DNA from: a bacterium D16-76
GTDB taxonomy: Bacteria > Bacillota > Clostridia > Oscillospirales > Acutalibacteraceae
Assembly (NCBI GenBank): GCA_009917445.1
Contig: QZEE01000001.1
Span: 62,001 to 126,000 of the forward strand
Length of the DNA stretch: 64,000 nt
Reading direction: 5' to 3'
Positions within the stretch are counted from its first letter, which is position 1; the number at the start of each line of letters is the position of its first letter. A program made the position numbers and the translations under genes. The notes below the pieces were generated by a model. The model ran no database searches. It had not been told where the DNA came from and worked only from the letters and a program-made list of their open reading frames with translations. Positions 1 to 8,492 of the stretch are shown here, one piece after another.

Positions 1-90
1 ACGGACCTTGCCGACGAGAACACCCTTATTTTGCGGGTCCGCTTGACAGACGGCCTGCTGCTTTCCCACGGCACCCGCTACGAGCTTTAA
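1..90 (+). CDS. C-terminal end of an unidentified protein (partial)
   Basis: Frame 1 is open from the window edge to a TAA at 88-90 and gives 29 residues ending in HGTRYEL. The stop lies 22 bases before the rex start, so the two genes are probably co-transcribed. The fragment is too short to place in a family. ABC-F ATPases often precede rex in Clostridia, but nothing in these residues proves that. Confidence 0.5.
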   Translation, partial: TDLADENTLILRVRLTDGLLLSHGTRYEL

Positions 91-112
91 TACCATCCTG
101 GGAGGAGTGGCC

Positions 113-754
113 ATGCAAAATCAAAAACCTGTGTCTATGTCGGTGATACGCCGCCTGCCCCGGTATTACCGGTTTTTGTCCGAGCTGTCCAAAAGCGGCG
201 TGACCCGGGTCTCGTCGAAAGAGCTTTCGGAGAAAATGGGCTTTACCGCCTCCCAAATCCGCCAGGACTTCAACTGCTTTGGCGGCTTTGGCCAGCAGGG
301 CTACGGCTATAACGTACCCCAGCTGTGCGCGGCCATTGGGGACATCTTGGGCCTGGACAGGCAGTACAAGTGCATCCTGGTGGGGGCAGGCAACTTGGGG
401 CGGGCTATTGCGGGGCACATGCCCTTTGATCAGCTGGGCTTCCAGCTGATTGGGGTTTTCGACAACGCGCCCCATTTGACCGGGCAGAAAATTGGCGGGC
501 AGGAAATACGCCCTTTTGCCAGTATCGGCGCTTTTTATGAGGAGCACCGCCCATCCATGGCGATCTTGTGCGTACCCAAGGAAAGCGTAGAGGCTGTAGC
601 AGGCCAGCTTTACGGGTTAGGCATGCGTTCCTTCTGGAATTTCGGGCACTATGATATTGCCCTGCAATACCCGGACACCATCGTGGAAAACGTCCATATG
701 AACGACAGCATGATGACACTGTGCTACAAGCTGGCAGCCAGTGAAAAAGAATAA
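113..754 (+). CDS. rex: Redox-sensing transcriptional repressor Rex
   Basis: This 213-residue protein is a cytoplasmic repressor that senses the NADH/NAD+ ratio and usually controls fermentation and respiration genes. The N-terminal 80 residues form a winged helix (RRLPRYYRFL, then GFTASQIRQDFNCFGGFGQQ). A Rossmann domain follows with the dinucleotide motif VGAGNLGRA near residue 88. The ATG at 113 is preferred over a GTG at 107 because GGAGGAG at 101-107 is the ribosome binding site and the GTG lies in it. The length is normal for the family. It is followed by a hairpin terminator shared with the convergent cyclophilin gene. Confidence 0.95.
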   Translation: MQNQKPVSMSVIRRLPRYYRFLSELSKSGVTRVSSKELSEKMGFTASQIRQDFNCFGGFGQQGYGYNVPQLCAAIGDILGLDRQYKCILVGAGNLGRAIAGHMPFDQLGFQLIGVFDNAPHLTGQKIGGQEIRPFASIGAFYEEHRPSMAILCVPKESVEAVAGQLYGLGMRSFWNFGHYDIALQYPDTIVENVHMNDSMMTLCYKLAASEKE

Positions 755-768
755 ACAGCATAAAAAAG

Positions 769-800
769 AAGGGCTTACCCCAAGGGGGCGGCCCTTCCTT
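769..800. terminator. Bidirectional terminator between rex and the cyclophilin gene
   Basis: AAGGGC at 769-774 pairs with GCCCTT at 791-796. The stem is flanked by A and T runs on both sides, so it can end transcription of both convergent genes. Confidence 0.75.
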
Positions 801-810
801 TTTATGCTGT

Positions 811-1686
811 TTATTCCCACTCTACAATCTCTACGGTCTTAATGACCACGTCTTTTACAGGCTTTCCGGTTTGGGGGTCTGTCTCTACTTGGGAGAGAGC
901 CTCTACCCCATCCATGCCTTCAAAGACCTGGGCAAATACCGTGTGCCCGGTCTTATCGGTCGAGTAGTAGCCGTCCAGGTGGACATTGCCGCCGTTTTCG
1001 GTATAGAGCTTTTTTACAGAGTCTGTTACCAGGTCCATGTCCACCCATTTGCTGCTATACATGGCGGTAAAGGTGTCTGGGTCCTGCTTATAGACTTCAA
1101 AGCCCTGCTGGTAGCTGTCCCAGTCTATGGCGGCGCCCTGGGTGCAGTTGATGAAGAACTGGCTGCCGTTGGTGGCGGGGCCGCTGTTGGCCATGGAGAC
1201 CGAGCCGTCGATATTCAGCAGGTTGGGGCTGAACTCATCCTCAAAGGGCTCTTCCCATATGCTTTCGCCAGCGTAGCCGGTGCCTGAGGGGTCGCCTCCC
1301 TGCACCATGAAATCCTCAATGATGCGGTGGAAGGTAAGGCCGTCGTAGTAGCCGTCCAATGCATGCTTTTTAAAGCTATAGACAGCTTTGGGCGCTTCGC
1401 CGGGGAAGAACCGGAGCTTGAACACCTCGCCGTTCTCCATGGTGATGACGGCGATTTCCTCGCCCTTAGCCGGCTTTTCCAGCTGGAAGCCAGGCTCCTT
1501 GGCCGTCTCTACCGGGGTTAAATCCTTCATTTCGACCACGTCGGTCGTGCCGATGACATGGGCGGCTTTTGAGGGCTGGGGCCCCTGACCTTCGGGAGAA
1601 GAAGAGGCTTCCTGGGGCTTGCCGCCGCAGGCAGCCAGGGTGAGCAGCAGTAGCAGTGCCATTAGACCGGGAATCAATTTACGCAA
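811..1686 (-). CDS. Cyclophilin-type peptidyl-prolyl isomerase, lipoprotein
   Basis: This 291-residue exported foldase isomerises prolyl bonds in proteins outside the membrane. The N-terminus is a lipoprotein signal with the lipobox LAAC (Cys at about residue 20). A low-complexity linker follows and then a cyclophilin domain from about residue 75, with the family signatures YYDGLTFHRIIEDFMVQGGD and NGSQFFI. The start is TTG at 1686, eight bases after AAAGGAGG. A sigma-A-like promoter lies upstream at 1719-1747. Extracellular cyclophilin lipoproteins of this layout are common in Clostridia. Confidence 0.93.
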   Translation of the reverse strand: MRKLIPGLMALLLLLTLAACGGKPQEASSSPEGQGPQPSKAAHVIGTTDVVEMKDLTPVETAKEPGFQLEKPAKGEEIAVITMENGEVFKLRFFPGEAPKAVYSFKKHALDGYYDGLTFHRIIEDFMVQGGDPSGTGYAGESIWEEPFEDEFSPNLLNIDGSVSMANSGPATNGSQFFINCTQGAAIDWDSYQQGFEVYKQDPDTFTAMYSSKWVDMDLVTDSVKKLYTENGGNVHLDGYYSTDKTGHTVFAQVFEGMDGVEALSQVETDPQTGKPVKDVVIKTVEIVEWE

Positions 1687-1718
1687 AAAGAAAAACCTCC
1701 TTTGTTGGGTTGTCCTCT

Positions 1719-1747
1719 ATTTTAGCGCATTTGGCGCAAATATGCAA
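1719..1747 (-). promoter_or_regulatory. Sigma-A-type promoter of the cyclophilin gene, with a palindrome in the spacer
   Basis: On the minus strand TTGCAT (1747-1742) is 17 bp from TAAAAT (1724-1719). The spacer contains the perfect inverted repeat ATTTG-GCG-CAAAT (1729-1741), which could be an operator. The rest of the 344-base gap between this gene and the S1 gene (1687-2030) is GC-rich and shows no other supported feature. Confidence 0.6.
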
Positions 1748-2030
1748 GCCTTATCTATCCCGCGGGCCGCTGCGCAGGCCATTTGCCCCTTGCAGGCTTG
1801 GGTGGGCTGGCCGGGGCATGTTCCCCAGGGCCCGCGCATATACTGCACTGTACCCAAAAAGGATGGCGGGCCGGGGGCTTTTGGCCTTACCAGGCTTTTT
1901 TGCGGGGCAAAGCCACTTACACCCTGCCCCTGGCCTGTGGACGGCAAAGCTTCCCTCTGGCGTGAAAATATTGAAGAAAGGAATGGTACCATGGGCGGCC
2001 TGCGCCCATAGGGTATCTTTGGCGAAAGAA

Positions 2031-2951
2031 ATGAGATTTTATCCGGAAGGCTATTTACTGGACACCTTTGAAAATAAAACTGCCCTGGCCTCCCCTGCCG
2101 CCCTGGCGGAAGCCATGCGGGATGGGAGGATTTTAGAGGCCCGGGCCCTTATGTGCAACAGCGGCCATGACCTGATTGTAGACCTGAAATGCATGAAGGG
2201 CCTTATCCCCCGTGAGGAAGGGGCCTTGGGCATCCGGGAGGGCACGGTGCGGGACATCGCCATGATTTCCCGGGTAAACCGCCCGGTGTGCTTTGTGGTG
2301 CAGGATTTTGTGCGGGGCCAGGACGGCCGCATGACAGCCCTCCTCTCCCGCCGGGCGGCCCAGGAAAAGTGCCGGGAAGACTACATAGACCGCCTAGCCC
2401 CTGGGGACGTGGTAGATGCTAGGGTCACCCATATAGAGCCGTTTGGGGTTTTTGCGGATATTGGGTGCGGGGTGGTCTCCTTGCTGCCCATCGATTCCAT
2501 CTCCGTGTCCCGCATTGAGCACCCCAGGGAGCGCTTTTTGCCGGGAATGGACATACGGGCAGTGGTAAAGTCCCAAGAGGGCCAGCGGGTCACCCTGACG
2601 CACAAGGAGCTTTTGGGCACCTGGGAGGAAAATGCTGCGGCCTTCCAAGCAGGCGAGACCGTAGGCGGGGTCATACGCAGTATAGAAAGCTACGGCGTTT
2701 TTGTCGAGCTGGCCCCAAACCTGGCCGGCCTGGCGGAAGTCAAGGAGAATATCTTCCCCGGGCAGCAGGCCAGCGTGTTTATCAAAAGCATTCTGCCTTC
2801 CCGTATGAAGATCAAGCTAATTATCATCGAGACCTTTGAGGCCGCCCCCGCCAAGCCCGCCCCGCCCAACTACTTTTTTAAGGGTGCGCATATGGATGTA
2901 TTCGAGTATTCGCCGGAAAACTGTGAAAAGCATATTGTGACGAGGTTTTAA
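2031..2951 (+). CDS. S1 RNA-binding domain protein
   Basis: This 306-residue cytoplasmic protein carries S1-type OB-fold domains that bind RNA. The clearest stretch begins near residue 128 (RLAPGDVVDARVTHIEPFGV, then ADIGCGVVSLLP). A second one begins near residue 210 (GETVGGVIRSIESYGVFVEL). The reading frame is open far upstream, but the ATG at 2031 (MRFYPEG) is chosen because the preceding translation is low-complexity and related Clostridial proteins start this way as far as I recall. The ribosome binding site is weak. The specific RNA target is unknown, and the role is probably in translation. Confidence 0.8.
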   Translation: MRFYPEGYLLDTFENKTALASPAALAEAMRDGRILEARALMCNSGHDLIVDLKCMKGLIPREEGALGIREGTVRDIAMISRVNRPVCFVVQDFVRGQDGRMTALLSRRAAQEKCREDYIDRLAPGDVVDARVTHIEPFGVFADIGCGVVSLLPIDSISVSRIEHPRERFLPGMDIRAVVKSQEGQRVTLTHKELLGTWEENAAAFQAGETVGGVIRSIESYGVFVELAPNLAGLAEVKENIFPGQQASVFIKSILPSRMKIKLIIIETFEAAPAKPAPPNYFFKGAHMDVFEYSPENCEKHIVTRF

Positions 2952-2958
2952 AGCAAAA

Positions 2959-2990
2959 GAGGGCCCCCGCCGCGCTGGCAGGGGCCTTCC
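2959..2990. terminator. Terminator between the S1 gene and clpC
   Basis: GGCCCC at 2962-2967 pairs with GGGGCC at 2981-2986 and is followed by T-rich sequence on the plus strand. It sits between convergent stop codons and probably serves both. Confidence 0.7.
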
Positions 2991-2993
2991 CTG

Positions 2994-5444
2994 TTATTCT
3001 GTTTTTTCTGTGATGGTGAACGCCCCATCCGCATACCCGCAGGAGTAGTGCTTCCCAGCGGCTACAATGCCTTCCAGCATCTTTTCAGAGACCATGTCTT
3101 CCACCTGGCTCTGGATGACCCGGCGCAGGGGCCTGGCGCCATAGAGGGGGTCGTATCCCTTTTCAGACAAGGCCGCCACGGCCTCGGGGGTGAAATCCAT
3201 ATGGATCTCCATCTCGGCCAGCTTGCCCTTTAGGGTTTCCAGCATCTTGCCGGCAATCTGGCTGGTGTCCTCTTGGGTGAGCTTGTGGAAAACGATAATG
3301 TCGTCTACGCGGTTTAAAAACTCCGGCTTAAAAAGGTTTTTCAGCTCGCCAAGCACCAGCTCTTTAATCTTCTCAAAGTCCTTGCCTTCCCCGGTGCTGC
3401 CGGCAAAGCCCAAGGTGTTCTGCTTTTCGGTGATGAGCCGTGCTCCCACGTTAGAGGTCATAATAATCACCGCGTTTTTAAAATCCACGGTCTTGCCCTG
3501 GGAGTCGGTGACGCGGCCGTCCTCCAAAATCTGCAAAAGGATGTTGAACACGTCTGGGTGGGCCTTTTCAATCTCGTCAAAGAGCACCACCGAGTAAGGC
3601 TTGCGGCGCACAGCCTCGGTAAGCTGGCCGCCCTCGTCAAAGCCCACATAGCCAGGGGGCGACCCCACCAGGCGGGACACGGTGTGCTTTTCCATATACT
3701 CGGACATATCAAAGCGCACCATGGCTTTTTCATCGCCGAACATAGCTTCTGCCAGGGCCTTGCAAAGCTCGGTTTTGCCTACGCCCGTGGGGCCCAGGAA
3801 GATAAAGGAGCCAATAGGCCGGTTCTTGTCTTTCAGGCCCACGCGGCCCCGGCGGATGGCCTTGGAAATGGCTGTGACAGCTTCTTCCTGGCCGATCACC
3901 CGTTGGTGCAGGGTATCTTCCAGGCGCAGCAGGCGCTGGCTTTCCTCTTCGGTCAGCTGGGAGACCGGCACGCCCGTCCACATAGAGACAATGCCCGCGA
4001 TGTCCTCCGGCGTCACCACGCTGTTGCTGCGCTCGTTTTTAGCGGCCCATTCGTCCTTGGCCTTTTCCAGCTGGGCCTGCAGCTCCTTTTGCTTATCCCG
4101 CAGGGAAGCCGCACGCTCAAAATCCTGAGAATTGATAGCCGCTGCCTTATCGATCTCAGCATCTTTGATCTGCTTTTCCAGGTCCTGCAGGTCTCCTGGC
4201 GCTGTAAAGGCGCGCAGCCTTACACGGGAGGCCGCTTCATCCACCAGGTCAATAGCTTTGTCGGGCAGGAAGCGGTCGGCAATATAACGGGCCGAAAGCT
4301 TTACAGCCGCGTCAATGGAAGCATCGGTGATCTGCACCTTGTGGTGGGCTTCATAGCGGTCTTTCAGGCCCTTTAAAATCTCTACGGCCTCTTCCTCGGT
4401 GGGCTCGCCTACGGTGACAGGCTGAAAGCGGCGCTCTAAGGCGGCATCCTTTTCGATGTGCTTGCGGTATTCGTTGATGGTAGTGGCGCCGATGACCTGG
4501 AAGTCCCCCCGGGCCAAAGCAGGCTTTAAGATGTTGGCCGCGTCTGCCGAGCCCTCGGCCGAGCCCGCACCGATAAGGGTGTGGAGCTCGTCAATAAAGA
4601 GAATCACGTTGCCGTCGGCTTTTACTTCGTCAATGGCGGCTTTTATGCGCTCTTCAAAGTCGCCCCGGTATTTAGCCCCGGCCACCATGCCGGTAAGGTC
4701 CAGGGAGATAAGGCGTTTGTTTTTCAAGGTCTCGGGCACGTCGCCGGCGTGTATTTTCAGGGCCAGGCCCTCGGCCACGGCGGTTTTGCCTACGCCGGGC
4801 TCGCCGATGAGGACCGGGTTGTTTTTGGTGCGGCGGGACAAAATCTGCACCACCCGCTGGATTTCCGTCTGCCGGCCAATAACCGGGTCAATCTTGCCCT
4901 GTGCAGCCAGCTGGGTCAGGTCGCGGCCAAACTGTTCCAGGGCTTTCCCGGCGGGCTTGCCGTTTTGATTGCCGGGACGGCCCGCCTCCTGCCCAGAAAA
5001 AGACGTGTTGCTCAGCAGCGCGGAGAGCTCCCCCACCACCCGGTCCGGGTCTACGCCCAAGATTTTAAGGAACCGGATGGCATAGCAGCTTTCGTCCTGC
5101 ATGATGGCAATGAGAAGGTGCTCGGTGCCCACGTAGGCGTTGTGCAGGCGGGCCCCGGCCATGGCGGCTACCTGGAGAATCTGCTTGGTGCGGGGCGTAA
5201 AGCTGTCCGGCGAAAGCATAGTGGCCGGGCCGGAGCCAATGCGCTCCCGTATAAGCTTTTCAAAGCCCTCTGGCGTTACGCCCAATTTGCTGAGGACCGT
5301 ATAGGCCACGCCGCTGCCCTCTTGCAGCAGGCCCAGCATCAGGTGCTCGCTGCCGATATAATCGTGGCCCAGGCTTTGGGCGGCTTCTATGGAAAGGTTC
5401 AAAGCCTTGTTAGCTTTTTCCGTAAATCCATTAAAACGGTACAT
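2994..5444 (-). CDS. clpC: ATP-dependent Clp protease ATP-binding subunit ClpC
   Basis: This 816-residue AAA+ unfoldase feeds damaged or arginine-phosphorylated proteins to ClpP. An N-terminal Clp_N repeat domain covers about residues 1-145. The first AAA domain has Walker A GEPGVGKT near residue 217, a UVR-like coiled middle region lies near 430-470, and the second AAA domain has GPTGVGKT near 550. A ClpB-type C-terminal domain ends the protein. Length and architecture are those of ClpC rather than ClpB. It is the last gene of the ctsR-mcsA-mcsB-clpC operon, starting 32 bases after mcsB, with AAAGGGGG upstream of the ATG. Confidence 0.97.
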   Translation of the reverse strand: MYRFNGFTEKANKALNLSIEAAQSLGHDYIGSEHLMLGLLQEGSGVAYTVLSKLGVTPEGFEKLIRERIGSGPATMLSPDSFTPRTKQILQVAAMAGARLHNAYVGTEHLLIAIMQDESCYAIRFLKILGVDPDRVVGELSALLSNTSFSGQEAGRPGNQNGKPAGKALEQFGRDLTQLAAQGKIDPVIGRQTEIQRVVQILSRRTKNNPVLIGEPGVGKTAVAEGLALKIHAGDVPETLKNKRLISLDLTGMVAGAKYRGDFEERIKAAIDEVKADGNVILFIDELHTLIGAGSAEGSADAANILKPALARGDFQVIGATTINEYRKHIEKDAALERRFQPVTVGEPTEEEAVEILKGLKDRYEAHHKVQITDASIDAAVKLSARYIADRFLPDKAIDLVDEAASRVRLRAFTAPGDLQDLEKQIKDAEIDKAAAINSQDFERAASLRDKQKELQAQLEKAKDEWAAKNERSNSVVTPEDIAGIVSMWTGVPVSQLTEEESQRLLRLEDTLHQRVIGQEEAVTAISKAIRRGRVGLKDKNRPIGSFIFLGPTGVGKTELCKALAEAMFGDEKAMVRFDMSEYMEKHTVSRLVGSPPGYVGFDEGGQLTEAVRRKPYSVVLFDEIEKAHPDVFNILLQILEDGRVTDSQGKTVDFKNAVIIMTSNVGARLITEKQNTLGFAGSTGEGKDFEKIKELVLGELKNLFKPEFLNRVDDIIVFHKLTQEDTSQIAGKMLETLKGKLAEMEIHMDFTPEAVAALSEKGYDPLYGARPLRRVIQSQVEDMVSEKMLEGIVAAGKHYSCGYADGAFTITEKTE

Positions 5445-5476
5445 AAAAATTTTCCCCCTTTGGCCATCCTATGGCC

Positions 5477-6514
5477 TTATTCTATTGGATATTGGATTTT
5501 CCCGCATACCTGCCGGGCCAGCTGCGCCCGCAGGGCGTCCCGCTGGCTTTCGGTGAGCTTTTGGCCCTGGGCGGCCATAAGGGTAGCAGGCTGGGCATGT
5601 ACGCAAAGGGCGTTGAGCTCTTGAGGCAAGACCCCTTGCAGCAGGCCCTGGGCCGCACCCAGGCGCACATAAGACAAAAGCTCCATGAACTCCCCGGTGG
5701 GCAGTACCCGGGCGCTGCTGAGCAGGCCGGCCGCCCTGGTTATTTTGTCCTGTAAAAGCAGATTTTTGCAAAGCTGCTTGCGCATACGGCGTTCTTCTTC
5801 TATAAGCTGGCCCGCTATGGCGCTTAAATTCTCAATAGCTTCGTTTTCGCTGAGCCCCAGGGTGATTTGGTTAGACAGCTGATACAAAGCCCCCATGACC
5901 TTTGTGCCCTCGCCGTAGGTACCCCGCAGGGCCAGGCCCAGCTTAGAAAGGTTTGTAGAGATACGGGCCATAGAGCCGCTTTCCTGCAGGGCGGGCAGGT
6001 GGAGCATAAAGGACGCCCGCATGCCGGTGCCCAGGTTTGTAGGGCACTGGGTCAAGTAGCCAAACTCTGGATCAAAGGCAAAGGGCAGGGTCTCGCTTAA
6101 AAGGGTGTCCAGGCGGTCGGCGGTCTCGGCGGCTTCTTTTAGGGACAAGCCCTCCCTCAGCACCTGGATGCGCAGGTGGTCTTCCTCGTTAAGCATAATG
6201 GAGAGGCTTTCGTCCTCAGAAACCAGCACACCCTTGCCCTGGCGGTCGGCAATAAACTCGGGGCTGATAATGTGGCGTTCTACCAGGGACACAGCCTGCT
6301 CTTCGTCCATGTCCTCCAAAGGCAGGAAACGGAACTCTTTAGACAGGATGCTGTTGCCGGAAAGGAGGGCATCCCGCACTTTCTTTTTGATCTCTTCCTT
6401 CTGTTCCAGGCTGGCCCTAGCCGGGAAAGGGTATGGCTTTAGGTTGCGGGCCAGGCGCACCCGGGTGCTGCACACAACGTCGCCGCTTGGGCCTGCCTTC
6501 TCATACCATTTCAT
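5477..6514 (-). CDS. mcsB: Protein arginine kinase McsB
   Basis: This 345-residue ATP:guanido phosphotransferase phosphorylates arginines on proteins and so tags them for ClpCP. In Bacillus it also inactivates CtsR. The N-terminus contains the nucleotide-contacting stretch STRVRLARN, and the guanido-kinase catalytic loop TQCPTNLGTGMRAS lies near residue 175. The start overlaps the mcsA end by 14 bases, which suggests translational coupling. The length matches the family. Confidence 0.96.
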   Translation of the reverse strand: MKWYEKAGPSGDVVCSTRVRLARNLKPYPFPARASLEQKEEIKKKVRDALLSGNSILSKEFRFLPLEDMDEEQAVSLVERHIISPEFIADRQGKGVLVSEDESLSIMLNEEDHLRIQVLREGLSLKEAAETADRLDTLLSETLPFAFDPEFGYLTQCPTNLGTGMRASFMLHLPALQESGSMARISTNLSKLGLALRGTYGEGTKVMGALYQLSNQITLGLSENEAIENLSAIAGQLIEEERRMRKQLCKNLLLQDKITRAAGLLSSARVLPTGEFMELLSYVRLGAAQGLLQGVLPQELNALCVHAQPATLMAAQGQKLTESQRDALRAQLARQVCGKIQYPIE

Positions 6515-7040
6515 GGTGGTCTCCCCTTTCTGGTTGGTTTTTCTGCAATTCTTTTATTTCATCCCGCAAAACAGCCGCCTGTTCAAAGTCCTGGGCCTCA
6601 ATAGCCTTTTGCAGCAGCCTTTTTTTCTCGTCGATGGGGCTGGTTTCTACCGCTACCAGCTTCTGGCGGGGGTCAACCACCTGCAAGGCCGAGCCCCCCG
6701 GGGCCTTACCCTTGTGCTGAGTGGTGCCGTGTACCCGCTGGATAATGGGCAGCAGCTGGGAGCGGAAGGCCTTATAGCAGGCGGCACAGCCGATCTTACC
6801 AGTACGGGATATCTCGTCAAAGCTCTGCCCGCAGGAAGGGCAGCGCTGCACCTGGCGCTGGGAGGGAACAGTCCCCATGAGGCCGCTCATCAGGCTGCCA
6901 AAGCCCCAGCCCTCAAAAAGATGGGCGTAGCCCTGTTCCCGGGCGCAGTCAGGGCACAGGTAGATTTCGGTGAGCTTGCCGTTTAAGGCAGTTTTAATAT
7001 GGGTAGTGGCGGTATTCTTTCCGCAAGCCTGGCAGATCAT
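6501..7040 (-). CDS. mcsA: McsA, zinc-finger activator of McsB
   Basis: This 179-residue protein activates the arginine kinase McsB. Two zinc-ribbon CxxC pairs lie at the N-terminus (CQACGKN and CPDCARE), a second set lies near residues 68-88 (CPSCGQ and CAACY), and a C-terminal UVR motif covers about residues 138-170 (QDFEQAAVLRDEIKELQ). AGGAGG lies before the ATG. It is the second gene of the CtsR operon. Confidence 0.95.
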   Translation of the reverse strand: MICQACGKNTATTHIKTALNGKLTEIYLCPDCAREQGYAHLFEGWGFGSLMSGLMGTVPSQRQVQRCPSCGQSFDEISRTGKIGCAACYKAFRSQLLPIIQRVHGTTQHKGKAPGGSALQVVDPRQKLVAVETSPIDEKKRLLQKAIEAQDFEQAAVLRDEIKELQKNQPERGDHHEMV

Positions 7041-7075
7041 AAATAAGCCTCCTGTTCTTTTTCTAAATATATAGG

Positions 7076-7528
7076 TTATGTCCGTGTAACCAGCAGCATA
7101 TTTTTGTAGATGGCGGCCCGCACCATATCCCGCAGGTCCCTGGGCACAGCGGCCAAGGCCTTTTCAGACACAGCCGCCTGGACCAGCTCTGCCGCCCGGG
7201 GGTCCAGCACGGAATTTTCTACCATGTTGGCGGTCATAGCCCGGGCGGTGGCGGCGTCCAAGGTATTGCCTATGGCGTTTATAATGTGCATGATCATGTC
7301 CGCGGTAGAAAGCTGCAGCCGGGTAATGCGGATATACCCCCCGCCCCCCCGCCGGCTTTCCACCAGGTAGCCTTGCTCCGGCGTAAAGCGCGAGGTGAGC
7401 ACGTAATTGATCTGGCTGGGCACGCAGCCCAAAAAGCTCGCCAGCTCGTTGCGCTGGATCTCCGCAATGCCATTGGTCTCGTTAAGCAGCTGCAAGATAT
7501 AATTGGCTACGCTGTCGCTGATACGCAT
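7076..7528 (-). CDS. ctsR: Heat-shock repressor CtsR
   Basis: This 150-residue repressor controls class III heat-shock genes. The winged-helix DNA-binding half contains SQINYVLTSRFTPEQGYLVE followed by the glycine-rich wing RRGGGGYIRI. The C-terminal half is the dimer and McsB-interaction domain. It is the first gene of its operon, and its own operator overlaps the promoter region at 7550-7597, so the operon is autoregulated. Confidence 0.96.
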   Translation of the reverse strand: MRISDSVANYILQLLNETNGIAEIQRNELASFLGCVPSQINYVLTSRFTPEQGYLVESRRGGGGYIRITRLQLSTADMIMHIINAIGNTLDAATARAMTANMVENSVLDPRAAELVQAAVSEKALAAVPRDLRDMVRAAIYKNMLLVTRT

Positions 7529-7549
7529 GTGGGTTCATCTCCATTTGTC

Positions 7550-7597
7550 TTTGACTTTCTTTGACTTTAAGTATACCAAGTTTTCCAGGAAAGTCAA
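7550..7597 (-). promoter_or_regulatory. ctsR operon promoter with CtsR operator
   Basis: On the minus strand TTGACT (7597-7592) is 16 bp from TATACT (7575-7570). Directly downstream are two AGTCAAA heptads (7566-7560 and 7556-7550) separated by GAA, an exact match to the known CtsR tandem heptad operator with a 3-base spacer. CtsR bound here would block promoter escape. Confidence 0.92.
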
Positions 7598-7708
7598 GGC
7601 CCAAGGGCAAAATAATTTTGGGAATATCTGAAACCATCGGGATATATGCCGGCTTTTCAACTGGTTTTCTCTTCCATACTCGTTTATTCTTAAATTTTCA
7701 TATCTGTA

Positions 7709-7735
7709 ACACTTTTCCTCCCCGGCCATAAGATA
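7709..7735 (+). promoter_or_regulatory. Candidate mother-cell sporulation (sigma-K/E-like) promoter
   Basis: CATAAGATA at 7727-7735 fits the CATAnnnTA -10 element of sigma-E/sigma-K, with AC about 16 bp upstream (7709-7710), as in sigma-K -35 elements. It lies about 30 bases before the cysteine-rich peptide gene. The motif is short, so chance is possible. Confidence 0.35.
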
Positions 7736-7763
7736 GAGTGTAAATGAAAGGAGGCGTTCTTCA

Positions 7764-7916
7764 ATGTGTAACGGAGGTTGCTCTTGGATCATCATCATCG
7801 TTCTTATCCTTCTGTGCTGCGGTGGCTGCGGGAACTTCGGCGGCTATAACAACAACGGCTGTGGCTGCGGCAACGACTGCGGCTGCAACGGCTGCGGCGG
7901 CAACAGCTGCTGCTAA
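7764..7916 (+). CDS. Small cysteine-rich, possibly spore-associated, peptide
   Basis: This 50-residue peptide has 12 cysteines. It begins MCNGGCSW, has a short hydrophobic run (IIIIVLILL, residues 9-17), then CC-GG-C and a glycine/asparagine-rich tail with alternating Cys-Gly. AAAGGAGG lies 10 bases before the ATG and a strong terminator follows. I recall similar 'chorion class high-cysteine' small proteins annotated in Clostridia, with no proven function. The composition and the sigma-K-like motif upstream suggest a spore-coat or membrane peptide, which is an inference. Confidence 0.75.
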   Translation: MCNGGCSWIIIIVLILLCCGGCGNFGGYNNNGCGCGNDCGCNGCGGNSCC

Positions 7917-7964
7917 GCACACACAGTCCCTGAAAGGACGCGCCGGCATAAGCCGGTAAACAAG

Positions 7965-8005
7965 AAGGGCGCCACCCCACTTGGGGGCCGGCGCCCTTTC
8001 CCTTT
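7965..8005. terminator. Terminator after the cysteine-rich peptide gene
   Basis: AAGGGCGCC (7965-7973) pairs perfectly with GGCGCCCTT (7990-7998) and is followed by a T-rich tract. The convergent TSCPD gene ends at 8013, so the hairpin may serve both. Confidence 0.85.
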
Positions 8006-8012
8006 TTCTTTT

Positions 8013-8261
8013 TTAAGCTTGCAAAGCCTCAGCCAGCGCGTGGGCCAGCTGGTCCGGGCAAGATGTAGACTTGACCCCGCAGCGGATGCCCTTGCAGCGG
8101 TCGATATAATCCTGCACCTTCATCCCCTGGGCCAATGCGGCCACGCCCTGGGTGTTGCCGCTGCATCCCCCCGTAAACTTTACAGACTGGATAATGCCGT
8201 CTTCGACCACGATGTCAATACCCCGGGAACAGACCCCTTTAGGCGTAAAATGAATTTCCAT
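8013..8261 (-). CDS. TSCPD domain protein (TIGR03905 type)
   Basis: This 82-residue protein is named for its conserved TSCPDQLA motif near residue 67. It also contains the GGCSGNTQG stretch near residue 31. The same domain occurs at the end of some class II ribonucleotide reductases, and its stand-alone role is unknown. The cysteines at 11, 33, 56, 61 and 68 could bind a metal. The longer upstream frame is not used here because AAGGAT precedes the ATG at 8261 and the domain starts there. Confidence 0.85.
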   Translation of the reverse strand: MEIHFTPKGVCSRGIDIVVEDGIIQSVKFTGGCSGNTQGVAALAQGMKVQDYIDRCKGIRCGVKSTSCPDQLAHALAEALQA

Positions 8262-8349
8262 ACAGACCATCCTTTCTATGGGTTGCGCTTTTTCCTTCTT
8301 TAAAAATCTATCAAATTTCCCCTCGTTTGTCAAGGGGGTGTTCTGCGGT

Positions 8350-8398
8350 GGGAGTGTCCAAACGCGCGTTTTATGCCTCCGGCGGTACAGGGGCTTTG
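8350..8398. repeat. Dispersed repeat, truncated copy
   Basis: Forty-five of these 49 bases match 49265-49313, including GTTTTATGCCTCCGGCGGT. Only the conserved head is present here, and the hairpins seen in the copy at 49301-49352 are missing. It lies in the 231-base gap between the TSCPD gene and the ABC permease, where nothing else is supported. Confidence 0.75.
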
Positions 8399-8492
8399 AG
8401 TCTCGCCTGCCCGCCCGGCCTGCTCGGGGCGCAAACGTTTTGCCACTGGCAATCCTCGCCCCTAAAAAACCCATGCCATGACGCTACCGACT

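Noticed and set aside
4581-5624. Long plus-strand open frame (347 residues) opposite clpC
   Set aside because: It is antisense to a certain gene, its composition is that of a codon-shadow, and it has no ribosome binding site.
7535-7798. 87-residue minus-strand frame upstream of ctsR
   Set aside because: It spans the ctsR promoter and the start of the cysteine-rich peptide gene and has no binding site.
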